Below the pieces are notes generated by a model. That model saw nothing but the letters and a program-made list of their open reading frames with translations. It had not been told where the DNA came from and made no database searches. From NCBI RefSeq assembly GCF_022387135.1, contig NZ_CP092462.1, positions 248,001 through 312,000 of the forward strand: a stretch of 64,000 bases of DNA. Direction: 5' to 3'. The DNA is from Comamonas sp. B21-038. Lineage in GTDB: Bacteria; Pseudomonadota; Gammaproteobacteria; Burkholderiales; Burkholderiaceae_C. This document shows positions 28,967 to 37,241 of this stretch, in pieces. Position numbers and translations under genes: made by a program. Position 1 is the first letter of the stretch, and every line of letters begins with the position of its first letter.

Positions 28967-29809
28967 ATGCAAGCGATGACTGCACATTCCAACCGCAGCG
29001 GGTGCTGGGCACGCGGCATGGCCGTGGCCGCCATCGCGCTGGCCTTGGCCGGCTGCGGCGAGAAAAAGACCGAGCTGGGCCAGGGAGGCTCCGAAGTCTC
29101 CGGCTCGGCCGGGCCGGCGGGCGGCCAGGGCGCGCATGCCAGCCTGGAGCGCTGCGATGCGCCGATTGCCACCGTGGCCTTGCTGGAGAACCCGCGCGGC
29201 TACGTGATGCCCAGCAGCGTGAACCTGCCGCCGACCCCTGTGCCGCTGGTGCGCTTGCTGATGCAGCAAAGCGGCTGCTTTCGCGTGGTGGACCGGGCCG
29301 GTGGCCTGGAAGGCACCATCCGCGAAGGCGAGCTGCAGGATGCCGGCGTGCTGCGCCCCCATGGCACGGTGCAAAAGCGCAAGGGCTACGAAGCCCAGTA
29401 CACGATGGTGCCCAACCTCACCTTCAGCGAGCAGGATGCCGGCCGGGGCCTGGCGGGCATCATCGCGATGATCCCGGTGCTGCGCGATATCGCAGGGCTG
29501 GCCGGTGTGGCCGAGCAGGTCAAGTTCAAGGAGGCGCAGACGGCCCTGTTCCTGACCGACAACGAAACCACCGAGCAGGTCGCCGCTGCTACCGGCTCGG
29601 CCCGTGCGACCGACCTGGGCGTGGGCGGCGTGCTGCTGGGCCGCCTGGGTGGCGGCGCTGGCATGGGCTGGAGCAATACCAATGAGGGCAAGGTGATTGC
29701 CGCTGCGTTCCTGAACGCCCACAACCTGATGGTGCAGCAGGTGCGGTTGCTGCAGGCCAAGGCCTTGCCACCGGCCGTGGCCACCCGCAAGCCCGAGGCC
29801 AAGCGTTGA
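28967..29809 (+). CDS. CsgG/HfaB-like outer-membrane lipoprotein candidate
   Basis: 280 residues with a lipoprotein signal peptide and lipobox LAGC, the lipidated residue being C30. The mature part shows features of the CsgG/HfaB family: a conserved SGCFRVVDR segment, then YEAQYTMVPNLTFSEQD and later repeats of GVLLGRLGGG type. CsgG-family proteins form outer-membrane export pores or anchor surface structures. The family match is by eye and moderate. No curli or holdfast genes lie nearby. It starts 52 bases after the aspS terminator and ends 2 bases before nudB. Confidence 0.6.
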   Translation: MQAMTAHSNRSGCWARGMAVAAIALALAGCGEKKTELGQGGSEVSGSAGPAGGQGAHASLERCDAPIATVALLENPRGYVMPSSVNLPPTPVPLVRLLMQQSGCFRVVDRAGGLEGTIREGELQDAGVLRPHGTVQKRKGYEAQYTMVPNLTFSEQDAGRGLAGIIAMIPVLRDIAGLAGVAEQVKFKEAQTALFLTDNETTEQVAAATGSARATDLGVGGVLLGRLGGGAGMGWSNTNEGKVIAAAFLNAHNLMVQQVRLLQAKALPPAVATRKPEAKR

Positions 29810-29811
29810 CG

Positions 29812-30297
29812 ATGCAAGCGGCCACAGGCGCCAGCCTGCCCTACAAACTGCCGCGCTCGGTACTGGTCATCATCCACACGGCCGATCTGCAGGTGCTGCT
29901 GCTGCGCCGCGTCAGCCAGATGGAGGGCCAGGACTACTGGCAACCGGTGACCGGCAGCCAGGACAGCGATAGCGAGAGCTGGCAGGAGACGGCGGTCCGC
30001 GAGGTCTTCGAGGAAACCGGCATCGATGCCCGGCAGCCCGGCTGTGTGCTGCGCGACTGGCATCTGGAGAACACCTACCCAATCTACCCGGCCTGGCGCC
30101 ACCGCTATGCGCCCGGTGTCCGCATGAACACCGAGCATGTGTTCAGCCTGCAGGTGCCGTCCTACACCAAGATCGTGCTCAGCCCCCGTGAGCACACCGC
30201 CCATGCGTGGCATGATTGGCAAGAGGCAGCACAGCGCTGCTATTCCATATCGAACAGCGAAGCCATTCTCTGGCTGCCGAGGTTCATAGCTTCATGA
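29812..30297 (+). CDS. nudB: Dihydroneopterin triphosphate diphosphatase
   Basis: 161 residues with a full Nudix box, GSQDSDSESWQETAVREVFEETG. NudB removes pyrophosphate from 7,8-dihydroneopterin triphosphate, the step after GTP cyclohydrolase I in folate synthesis. folE itself lies 0.9 kb downstream, which supports the assignment. Start at ATG 29812, two bases after the preceding stop; a TTG upstream is disregarded. It overlaps the next gene by four bases. Confidence 0.9.
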   Translation: MQAATGASLPYKLPRSVLVIIHTADLQVLLLRRVSQMEGQDYWQPVTGSQDSDSESWQETAVREVFEETGIDARQPGCVLRDWHLENTYPIYPAWRHRYAPGVRMNTEHVFSLQVPSYTKIVLSPREHTAHAWHDWQEAAQRCYSISNSEAILWLPRFIAS

Positions 30298-31049
30298 CCG
30301 ATACTCACGACGATTTACCGATACTGCGGGTGGCCACCTACAACATCCACAAGGGGGTGCAGGGCCTGGGACCCGTGCGCAGGTTGGAGATCCACAACCT
30401 TGGGCTGGCGGTCGAGCAGATGGATGCCGACATCATCTGCCTGCAGGAGGTGCGCAAGGACAACCGCAAGGAAGAGAGTTTCTTCAACAACTGGCCCGAG
30501 CAGAACCAGGCGGATTTTCTGACCCCGCTGGGCTACACCGCCGCCTACCGCACCAATGCCACCACGCGCTGGGGCGAGCATGGCAATGCGCTGCTCACCC
30601 GCTGGCCGATTCTGGAATCTAACCACCGTGACATCTCCGACCACCGCTTCGAGCAGCGTGGCCTGTTGCATGTGGCGATGGATATTGCCGGCCAGCGCAT
30701 CCACACCATCGTCGTGCACCTGGGCCTGGTGCATGGCAGCCGCCTGCGCCAGACGGCGCTGATCCATGAGTTCATCAAGGCCCATGTGCCCGATGACGAG
30801 CCGGTGATTGTCGCCGGCGACTTCAACGACTGGGGCTTTCAGGTCAAGCGCATGCTGGCCGGGTTTGGCTTGTTTGAATACGACGAGCAGCCGCTGATGA
30901 CCTATCCTTCGCGCCTGCCCGTCGTACAGCTGGACCATGTCTACGCCCGGGGCTTGACGCCCTGCGGCCTGTTTGTGCCCCGGGGCCGTATCTGGTGGCG
31001 CATGTCCGACCATTTGCCGTTGATTGCCGAGTTCCGCCTGCGCGACTGA
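30294..31049 (+). CDS. Endonuclease/exonuclease/phosphatase family protein
   Basis: 251 residues. EEP fold motifs are complete: VATYNIHKG, metal-binding CLQEV, GDFNDW and the C-terminal SDHLPLIAEF with catalytic Asp-His. In related bacteria this gene often stands beside a cardiolipin synthase; no such gene is present here. Its substrate could be a nucleic acid or a phospholipid/phosphate ester. ATG is set by the ATGA overlap with nudB. Confidence 0.88.
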   Translation: MTDTHDDLPILRVATYNIHKGVQGLGPVRRLEIHNLGLAVEQMDADIICLQEVRKDNRKEESFFNNWPEQNQADFLTPLGYTAAYRTNATTRWGEHGNALLTRWPILESNHRDISDHRFEQRGLLHVAMDIAGQRIHTIVVHLGLVHGSRLRQTALIHEFIKAHVPDDEPVIVAGDFNDWGFQVKRMLAGFGLFEYDEQPLMTYPSRLPVVQLDHVYARGLTPCGLFVPRGRIWWRMSDHLPLIAEFRLRD

Positions 31050-31052
31050 GGC

Positions 31053-31073
31053 AAAAGCCGTTTTTCGGCTTTT
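31053..31073 (+). terminator. Terminator after the EEP gene
   Basis: AAAAGCCG/CGGCTTTT arms with a T5 loop, three bases past the stop. The terminal T-run is part of the stem, so strength is uncertain. Confidence 0.6.
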
Positions 31074-31084
31074 GGGCGCCGCGT

Positions 31085-31134
31085 GCTATCGAATCCATAG
31101 CTTTTGCCCTTTTCTTGCGCTGGCCGAAGGGCAA
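31085..31134. repeat. GCTAT...ATAGC tandem-hairpin intergenic element, copy 3
   Basis: GCTAT-n7-ATAGC is followed by a second dyad TTGCCCTT/AAGGGCAA with a 15-base loop. It lies between the EEP gene and folE. Confidence 0.5.
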
Positions 31135-31182
31135 GAAACACCTTATGCTTGCGGGTCTGCAATCGCTGCTACCATCCCCGCT

Positions 31183-31914
31183 ATGTTTACAGAACTATCC
31201 GATCCGAATAAAGCACCCGCCAGCGACGAAGGCACGCCGGTGTCCGTCAAGATCCGTGAGCGGATAGTGGCAGCCCAGCAGCGCTTCCATGCCAACGACA
31301 ACATCTCCGAGTTCATCGAGCCCGGTGAGCTCGAGCAGCTGCTCGACGAAGTCGAGAGCAAGATGCAGGGCGTGCTCGACAGCATGGTCATCAACACCAA
31401 GGACGACCACAACACCCGCAACACGGCGCGCCGTGTCGCCAAGATGTACCTGACCGAGGTGTTCAAGGGCCGCTATGTGCCCCAGCCCGAGGTCACCGCC
31501 TTCCCCAATGCCGAGCACCTCAACGAGCTGATGATCGTCGGCCCGATCACCGTGCGCAGCGCCTGCAGCCACCACCTCTGCCCGGTCATCGGCAAGGTCT
31601 GGATCGGCGTGCTGCCCAACAAGAACACCAATGTGATCGGCCTGTCCAAATATGCCCGCCTGGTCGACTGGGTGCTGGGCCGCCCCCAGATCCAGGAAGA
31701 GGCCATTGTGCAGCTGGCCGATCTGATCATGAAAAAGACCCAGCCCGACGGCCTGGCCGTGGTGCTGGAGGCCTCGCACTTCTGCATGTCCTGGCGCGGC
31801 GTGCGCGAGATGGACTCCAAGATGCTCAACTCCGTCATGCGTGGCGAGTTCCTGACCAACCCCAATCTGCGGCGCGAATTCCTGTCGCTGATTCCACAGC
31901 GCGCAGGCAACTGA
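31183..31914 (+). CDS. folE: GTP cyclohydrolase I
   Basis: 243 residues. Turns GTP into 7,8-dihydroneopterin triphosphate, the first step of folate synthesis. Family motifs: VRSACSHHLCPVIGKVWIGV with the zinc-binding Cys/His, IGLSKYARLVDW, and the C-terminal SHFCMSWRGVRE with the second zinc Cys. ATG 31183 is followed by MFTELSDPNKAP. The N-terminal 40 residues are variable, so a slightly different start is possible. It is followed by a terminator. Confidence 0.95.
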   Translation: MFTELSDPNKAPASDEGTPVSVKIRERIVAAQQRFHANDNISEFIEPGELEQLLDEVESKMQGVLDSMVINTKDDHNTRNTARRVAKMYLTEVFKGRYVPQPEVTAFPNAEHLNELMIVGPITVRSACSHHLCPVIGKVWIGVLPNKNTNVIGLSKYARLVDWVLGRPQIQEEAIVQLADLIMKKTQPDGLAVVLEASHFCMSWRGVREMDSKMLNSVMRGEFLTNPNLRREFLSLIPQRAGN

Positions 31915-31935
31915 TCTGCACCCTGACCTTGTGAC

Positions 31936-31963
31936 ACCCGGGCCCGCCCCGGGTTATTTTTTT
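31936..31963 (+). terminator. Rho-independent terminator of folE
   Basis: ACCCGGG/CCCGGGT stem, five-base loop, then TATTTTTTT. Confidence 0.9.
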
Positions 31964-31992
31964 CCTGCCCCGTTTCTACCGTTTCGCCAGCC

Positions 31993-32883
31993 ATGACGCT
32001 CCATGCTTTCACGCTCATCATCGCGGCCGGCATCATCCACGCTTTCTGGAACATCGTTGCCAAAAAAGCCGGGGGCGATGCCCGCTTCTCGCTGTTCACT
32101 TCGGTGCTCAATGCGCTGGTGTGGCTGCCGGTGGGCTGGTGGGTGGGCAAGGATGTGGTGCCGCTGTGGGGTACGACCGAATGGGCCTTTGTCTCGGCCA
32201 GCGCCTTGCTGCATATCTTCTACTTTGTCACCTTGCTGCGCGGCTACCGGGTGGCCGATCTGACCGTGGTCTACCCGCTGGCGCGCGGTAGCGGGCCACT
32301 GATCTCCTCGATGGTGGCGGTGCTGTTTCTGGGCGAGCATCTGTCGAGCCTGGGTGCCGTGGGCATTGCCGCTGTTGTCGCGGGCGTGTTCCTTATCGCA
32401 GGCGGCCCGGCCATGCTGCGCGCCGCCACCCGGCCCGGCCCCGGCGAGGCCCGGGACCGCACCATCAAGGGCCTGTACTACGGGCTGCTGACAGGCCTGT
32501 TCATTGCCGCCTATACGGTGGTGGACAGCTATGCCGTCAAGGTGCTGCTGCTGTCGCCGATCTTGCTGGACTACATGGGCAACCTGGTGCGGGTGGTGAT
32601 GCTGGCGCCGCTGGGCGTGATGGATTGGGGCGAGACCCGGCGCCTGTGGCTGCAGCAGTGGCGCTTTGCGCTGGTCGTCGCCATCTTCAGCCCCATGGCC
32701 TATGTGCTGGTGCTGTATGCGGTGCAGACTGCGCCCATCTCGCATGTGGCGCCTGCGCGCGAGGTCTCGATGCTGTTTGCCGCGCTGATTGGCGGCAAGC
32801 TGCTGGGCGAGGGCGACCGCCTGCTGCGCATTGCCGGTGCGCTGCTGATTGGCGTGGGCGTGGTCGCGCTGGGACTGGGCTGA
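31993..32883 (+). CDS. EamA/DMT family transporter
   Basis: 296 residues with ten predicted membrane helices in two EamA halves; the first ends with VVYPLARGSGPLISSMVAVLFLGE, the second with SHVAPAREVSMLFAALIGGKLLGEG. Drug/metabolite transporters of this kind mostly export amino acids, nucleosides or other metabolites. Substrate unknown. It ends 3 bases before the DUF429 gene, so both are probably co-transcribed. Confidence 0.88.
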   Translation: MTLHAFTLIIAAGIIHAFWNIVAKKAGGDARFSLFTSVLNALVWLPVGWWVGKDVVPLWGTTEWAFVSASALLHIFYFVTLLRGYRVADLTVVYPLARGSGPLISSMVAVLFLGEHLSSLGAVGIAAVVAGVFLIAGGPAMLRAATRPGPGEARDRTIKGLYYGLLTGLFIAAYTVVDSYAVKVLLLSPILLDYMGNLVRVVMLAPLGVMDWGETRRLWLQQWRFALVVAIFSPMAYVLVLYAVQTAPISHVAPAREVSMLFAALIGGKLLGEGDRLLRIAGALLIGVGVVALGLG

Positions 32884-32886
32884 GCG

Positions 32887-33744
32887 ATGCCAAGGGCCGC
32901 ACTGCCGCCGGTACTGGGCTGCGATTTCAGCAGCAGCCCGAGCCGGCGCAAGCCTGTGGTGGTGGCCTGGGGCCAGCTGGATGCCGAGGCGGGCACCGTA
33001 GCGCTGCAGGGCTTTCACAGCTTTGCCAGCTTGGCCCCGTGGCAGGAGTTTTTGCAGCAGCAGCCTGCCTGGGTCGGGGGTTTTGACCTGCCGTTTGCAC
33101 TGCCGCGCGAACTGGTCAGCCAACTGGGCTGGCCCAGCGACTGGCAGGCCTGCATGCAGCATTACGCCAGCATGGCGCGCAGCGAGATCCGCACCCTGTT
33201 CAAGGCCTTTTGCGATGCCCGGCCCGCCGGCGGCAAGTTTGCCCACCGCGCCACCGATGGGCCCGCGGGCTCCAGCCCGTCGATGAAATGGGTCAATCCG
33301 CCGGTGGCCTGGATGCTGCACGCCGGTCTGCCCCGGCTGCTGGATGTGGGGGCGGATTTTCCAGGTCTGCTGCGCCGAGAAAGCGCCCGTGTGGCGCTGG
33401 AGGCCTACCCCGGCATGCTGGCGCGCGAGCTGATTGGCCGCCGCAGCTACAAAAGCGACGACCGCCAGCGCCAGACGCCCGAGCGTGCCCAGGCCAGGGC
33501 AGAGTTGCTGGATGCCTTGCAGCAAGGCCAGCACCGTTTGGGGCTGCGCCTGCTGGCTGATACCGCGCAACTGCAGACCATGGCGGCAGATGCCAGTGGC
33601 GACCACCTCGATGCCGCCATCTGCATGTTGCAGGCTGGCTGGGCGCTGGCCCAGCATGCGGCGGGCCATCCGCTGTATGGCCTGCCGCCCGGCATTGACC
33701 CGCTGGAAGGCTGGATCGTCACTGCGCCGCTGTCACGCCCGTAA
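32887..33744 (+). CDS. DUF429 family protein
   Basis: 285 residues. The N-terminal GCDFSSSPSRRKPVVVAWG, the acidic GGFDLPFALPRE and the C-terminal SGDHLDAAICMLQAGWA match DUF429, which has an RNase H-like fold with acidic residues placed like a nuclease site. No activity has been firmly assigned to the family as far as I know. Downstream of and close to the DMT transporter. Confidence 0.82.
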   Translation: MPRAALPPVLGCDFSSSPSRRKPVVVAWGQLDAEAGTVALQGFHSFASLAPWQEFLQQQPAWVGGFDLPFALPRELVSQLGWPSDWQACMQHYASMARSEIRTLFKAFCDARPAGGKFAHRATDGPAGSSPSMKWVNPPVAWMLHAGLPRLLDVGADFPGLLRRESARVALEAYPGMLARELIGRRSYKSDDRQRQTPERAQARAELLDALQQGQHRLGLRLLADTAQLQTMAADASGDHLDAAICMLQAGWALAQHAAGHPLYGLPPGIDPLEGWIVTAPLSRP

Positions 33745-33831
33745 GCGCAGGCAGATCTGGTCGGCTGGGCCGCAGGCCATAATGTGCCGGTTCTTCGCCG
33801 CTGGTCTGCGGCTCATTCCCGAGACATTCCT

Positions 33832-34491
33832 ATGCCCACTTTCCAATCCCTGCTGGCCTTTTTTGGTGTTGCCGTGTTGCTGGCGCTGTCGCCAGGGCCG
33901 GACAACCTGTTTGTGCTGATGCAATCGATACAGCGCGGCTGGCGCGTGGGCATTGCCGTAGTGGTAGGCCTGTGCCTGGGCGTGGTGGTGCACACCACGG
34001 CGGTGGCGCTGGGGCTGGCAGCGGTGTTTGCCGCGTCCAGCATTGCATTCACGGTGCTCAAGTGGTGTGGCGCGGCCTACCTGGCCTACCTCGCCTGGGG
34101 TGCCTGGCGGGCACCGGTGGCTGCAGATGCATCTGCTGGCGGAGCGGCCGCCAGCGGAAGCGGTCGAGCGGACATCGCAGGCAAGGACCTGCTGGTCATG
34201 GTGCGCCGTGGCGTGGTGATGAACCTCACCAACCCCAAGGTGCTGATCTTCTTCCTGGCCTTTTTGCCGCAGTTTGCCGACCCTGCCATCGGCCCGGTCG
34301 GCCCGCAGATCTTTGTGTTTGGCGCCGTGTTCATCCTGGCGGCTTTCCTGGTGTTTGGCGCCATTGCGCTGTTCTCGGGCGCCTTTGGCAATCTGCTGCT
34401 GCGCTCGCTGCGCGCACAGTTCTGGCTCAACAAGATTACCGCCGTGGTATTTGTGGGCCTGGCGGTCAAGCTGGCCACCGCGCAGCGCTGA
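33832..34491 (+). CDS. LysE family translocator (RhtB type)
   Basis: 219 residues with about six membrane helices and the family signature SPGPDNLFVLMQSIQRGWRVG near the N-terminus, plus GVVMNLTNPKVLIFFLAFLP in the middle. LysE/RhtB proteins export amino acids. The ligand cannot be told. ATG 33832 gives the standard N-terminus. It converges on the tautomerase gene, 33 bases away. Confidence 0.92.
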   Translation: MPTFQSLLAFFGVAVLLALSPGPDNLFVLMQSIQRGWRVGIAVVVGLCLGVVVHTTAVALGLAAVFAASSIAFTVLKWCGAAYLAYLAWGAWRAPVAADASAGGAAASGSGRADIAGKDLLVMVRRGVVMNLTNPKVLIFFLAFLPQFADPAIGPVGPQIFVFGAVFILAAFLVFGAIALFSGAFGNLLLRSLRAQFWLNKITAVVFVGLAVKLATAQR

Positions 34492-34524
34492 GGCGCTGCC
34501 AAGGGCGCCTGCGCTGGCGGCGCA

Positions 34525-34917
34525 TCAGCTGTGGTGGTAGCGGTATTCCTGCGTCTTGCCGCCATAGCCATAGGCGGCGGCGCGGGCATCGATCACATGC
34601 ACATAGGACACCGGGTGCAACTGCGGCATCAGTCCGGCCATCGTGTCATACACCGCTTGCAGGTAGCGCGCTTTCTCCGCCTTGGTATTGGTCTCGTCGG
34701 TGATGCTGATATCCAGCTGAAAGGCCGACTGCCCCAGCTCTTCCAGCGTCTGGCCTGCAATCCACCAGTCCTGCGCTGCGACCTGGGTGAAGGCGATGGC
34801 AATCACCTCGGGGCGCTTGCCCAGAATGTCTTGCGTCAGCCGGGCAATGGCCTGGCTGATCTGTTGCTGGCGCTCCGCATGGCGGGGGCCGGAGAGTTGG
34901 ATGGCGATATGGGGCAT
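34525..34917 (-). CDS. Tautomerase family protein (4-oxalocrotonate tautomerase-like)
   Basis: 130 residues from the ATG that leaves Pro as residue 2 (MPHIAIQLSG). In this superfamily the N-terminal proline exposed after Met removal is the catalytic base, which fixes the start. The length is twice that of the classic 62-residue enzymes, as in fused or Tautomerase_3-like members, with IQLSGPRHAERQQQISQAIA as the first repeat. Substrate unknown. Divergent from a LysR regulator that may control it. Confidence 0.85.
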   Translation of the reverse strand: MPHIAIQLSGPRHAERQQQISQAIARLTQDILGKRPEVIAIAFTQVAAQDWWIAGQTLEELGQSAFQLDISITDETNTKAEKARYLQAVYDTMAGLMPQLHPVSYVHVIDARAAAYGYGGKTQEYRYHHS

Positions 34918-34982
34918 GAAAGGCTCCTGGGTGGGACGATGGGGCGATTGTGCGAGTCCTCTTTGCATTTGAAAAACGGGAA

Positions 34983-34996
34983 GATATGATCGTATC
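34983..34996. promoter_or_regulatory. Candidate LysR-type operator
   Basis: GATATGATCGTATC, a 14-base dyad with one imperfect pair, in the 104-base gap between the divergent tautomerase and lysR genes. LysR regulators usually bind such interrupted dyads near their own promoter. Confidence 0.4.
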
Positions 34997-35021
34997 CATC
35001 TGTTATGCCGTTGGATAGACC

Positions 35022-35879
35022 ATGGCCCATCTGGACCTCGCCCAGCTCCGCACCCTGATCGCCGTTGTCGAGGCCGGCAGCCTCACGGCCGCCGCGCCGC
35101 AGCTGTTTCTGTCGCAGTCGGCGGTGAGCGAGCAGGTCAAGAAGCTGGAAGACTGCATTGGCAAGCCGCTGCTGCTGCGCAGCAAGACCGGCGTGCTGCC
35201 CACGGCGGCCGGCACCCAGCTGCTGGGCCATGCACGGGCGCTGGTAGGCATGGCCGACCATGCCTTGCGTGACATGCGCGGCCTGGCACTGCAGGGGGCC
35301 CTCAAGCTCGCCGTTACCGACTACTTCAAACCCGATGCGCTGGCGCGCATGCTCAAGGCCCTGGCCGAGCGCCACCCTGCTGTGCGGCTGGAGGTCAGCG
35401 TGCTGCGCAGCGCCGAGGTGGAGGCCGCCTATGCCCAGGGGCAGTGCGACCTAGGCGTGGTGATGGCGCTGCCCCCTTTCAAACAGCGCCTGCAGTTGCT
35501 GGGGCCGGAGGAGCCGCTGGTCTGGGCCCGTGCCCGCCAATGGGTGGCCGAGCCCGGCCAGCCGCTGCCGCTGCTGGTGCTGCCCGACAGCTGCGCGCTG
35601 CGCCACTATGCCCAGACGCGTTTGCGCCAGCAGGGCGTGGACTATGTGGTGGCCCACCAAGCCTCTGGCGTTGCCGGCCTGCAGTCGGCCATTGCGGCCG
35701 GTCTGGGGGTGGCCTGCATCAATGCGGCGGTGCTGACCGAGGCGATGGCGCCCGTCCTGCCCGCTGCGGGCTTGCCGCGCCTGAGCCGTGTGCGTTTTGG
35801 CCTGCTGCCGGTGCAGGGGGCCGAGCCTGCGCTGGTGCAGCAGGTGCGGGCCTTGCTGCAATCGGATTGGGTCGCCTGA
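35022..35879 (+). CDS. LysR family transcriptional regulator
   Basis: 285 residues. The N-terminal winged helix-turn-helix is DLAQLRTLIAVVEAGSLTAAA...SQSAVSEQVKKLE (residues about 4-45), followed by the periplasmic-binding-protein-like effector domain. Divergent from the tautomerase gene, the common layout for a LysR regulator and its target. Its stop lies only four bases from the converging TTC38-like gene. Confidence 0.9.
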   Translation: MAHLDLAQLRTLIAVVEAGSLTAAAPQLFLSQSAVSEQVKKLEDCIGKPLLLRSKTGVLPTAAGTQLLGHARALVGMADHALRDMRGLALQGALKLAVTDYFKPDALARMLKALAERHPAVRLEVSVLRSAEVEAAYAQGQCDLGVVMALPPFKQRLQLLGPEEPLVWARARQWVAEPGQPLPLLVLPDSCALRHYAQTRLRQQGVDYVVAHQASGVAGLQSAIAAGLGVACINAAVLTEAMAPVLPAAGLPRLSRVRFGLLPVQGAEPALVQQVRALLQSDWVA

Positions 35880-35883
35880 ACCT

Positions 35884-37224
35884 TCACGCGGCCAGGGAGG
35901 GCGGCAAGCCCAGGCCCTGGTAAATGCGCCGCATATGCGCCGCCAGCCGTTTGGATTGCGGCTGCTGGTTGTGCCAGGGCTGCACCAGGTTTTGCAAGGC
36001 CGTCCACTGGCCGCTGTGCCGCAGCGCGCTCCAGTACAGCTGGCTGAACAGGTCGCGCTGGGCATGGCTGCCGCCTATCTCGACCAGGCGCGCAATCAAC
36101 GGGCCCAGCAGCTGGGCAGCCTGCAGATACCGGCCCTGTGCATGGGCCAGCAGGCCCCGCGCCGCGGGCAGGCAGACATCCTGCCAGACGGTGCGCAACC
36201 GGGGCTGCACCTGCGCATCGGCATGGCTTTGCATGCTGGCCAGCAGCTGCTGCGCGGCCTGCCACTGCCCGGCGCGGGCGAGGCCGTACAGGTACTGCAG
36301 GTCGAGAAACGGCAGCACATGGTCATGCTGGCGCTGCAGCAGGTAGGGGCTGAGCTGCTGCCAGCGCTGACCCACATCGACGCCTTCGAGCTCCAGCCGC
36401 GCCAGCAGCGAGATGGAGCCGATCTGGTCCTGCGAATAGGCGGGCACCACTCCCCAGACCTGGCGGTCATGCAGCTGCAGCGCTTCGTCGTGGCGCGCAT
36501 CTTCCATCAGGAACAGTGCCAGGTGCCACCAGTTGTGCGTCTGCATGAAGGAGTTGAGCCCTGTCCAGCTGCCGCTGGCGCCTTGCATGAAGGCCAGGCC
36601 TTCATCCACACGGCCTTCGGTCAGCAGCACATGGGCCAGCGCATGGTGGGCCCAGGGCTCTTTGAAACGCAGCTGCAGCGCATGGCGCGCTGCGCGCTCG
36701 GCCGGCCCGAGCAGATGGCATTGCTCATAGGCAAAGGCCAGCATGCCGTGGAAGTAGGGGATATCGGCGCAGTGCGGCAGGGCGTTCAGTGCCATGCGCA
36801 GCATGGCCGGTGAATCGCCCAGGTTGAAGGCATGGTAGTGCGCGAGCTTGAGCGCAGCCAGATCGCGGGGGTAGTGATGGACCAGCGCTTCCAGCCTGTG
36901 CGCGGCCAGGGGCGTGTCGCCATCGGCCCAGGCCTCGATGGCGGCCAGCCACTGCGCTTCGCGCTCATGGGCCTGCGCCAGCTGGGTGCGGGCGCGCTGC
37001 AAAAAGGGCCGCGCCTGCTGGGCGGCCTGGGCGTCTTCGGCAAACAGATGGAGCGCCGCGCACCAGGTCTGCACCAGCGGGCTGGGGTCCTGCGCGGCGA
37101 TGTCCAGGATGCGCAGCACGCGCATCTCGCAGGCGGCAAAGCCTTCTGCAAAATCGTTCAGGTAGGGCAGGGCGGCCGCATCGCTGCTCACCGGGTTGCC
37201 ATACAGGTCGTGCTGCATGCCCAT
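35884..37224 (-). CDS. TTC38-like tetratricopeptide repeat protein
   Basis: 446 residues, no signal peptide or membrane helix. Helical repeats run through the protein; the central part, HALAHVLLTEGRVDEGLAFM then THNWWHLALFLMEDARHDEAL, is typical of the tetratricopeptide repeat protein 38 family. No catalytic role is known for this family. ATG 37224 follows GAGGAG at a distance of about ten bases. It begins 17 bases after the amidase stop and so is the last gene of the ABC-amidase run. Proteins of this type may act as scaffolds or binding partners; the context points to peptide or amide use. Confidence 0.8.
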   Translation of the reverse strand: MGMQHDLYGNPVSSDAAALPYLNDFAEGFAACEMRVLRILDIAAQDPSPLVQTWCAALHLFAEDAQAAQQARPFLQRARTQLAQAHEREAQWLAAIEAWADGDTPLAAHRLEALVHHYPRDLAALKLAHYHAFNLGDSPAMLRMALNALPHCADIPYFHGMLAFAYEQCHLLGPAERAARHALQLRFKEPWAHHALAHVLLTEGRVDEGLAFMQGASGSWTGLNSFMQTHNWWHLALFLMEDARHDEALQLHDRQVWGVVPAYSQDQIGSISLLARLELEGVDVGQRWQQLSPYLLQRQHDHVLPFLDLQYLYGLARAGQWQAAQQLLASMQSHADAQVQPRLRTVWQDVCLPAARGLLAHAQGRYLQAAQLLGPLIARLVEIGGSHAQRDLFSQLYWSALRHSGQWTALQNLVQPWHNQQPQSKRLAAHMRRIYQGLGLPPSLAA

Positions 37225-37241
37225 GCGTTTGTCTCCTCGGC

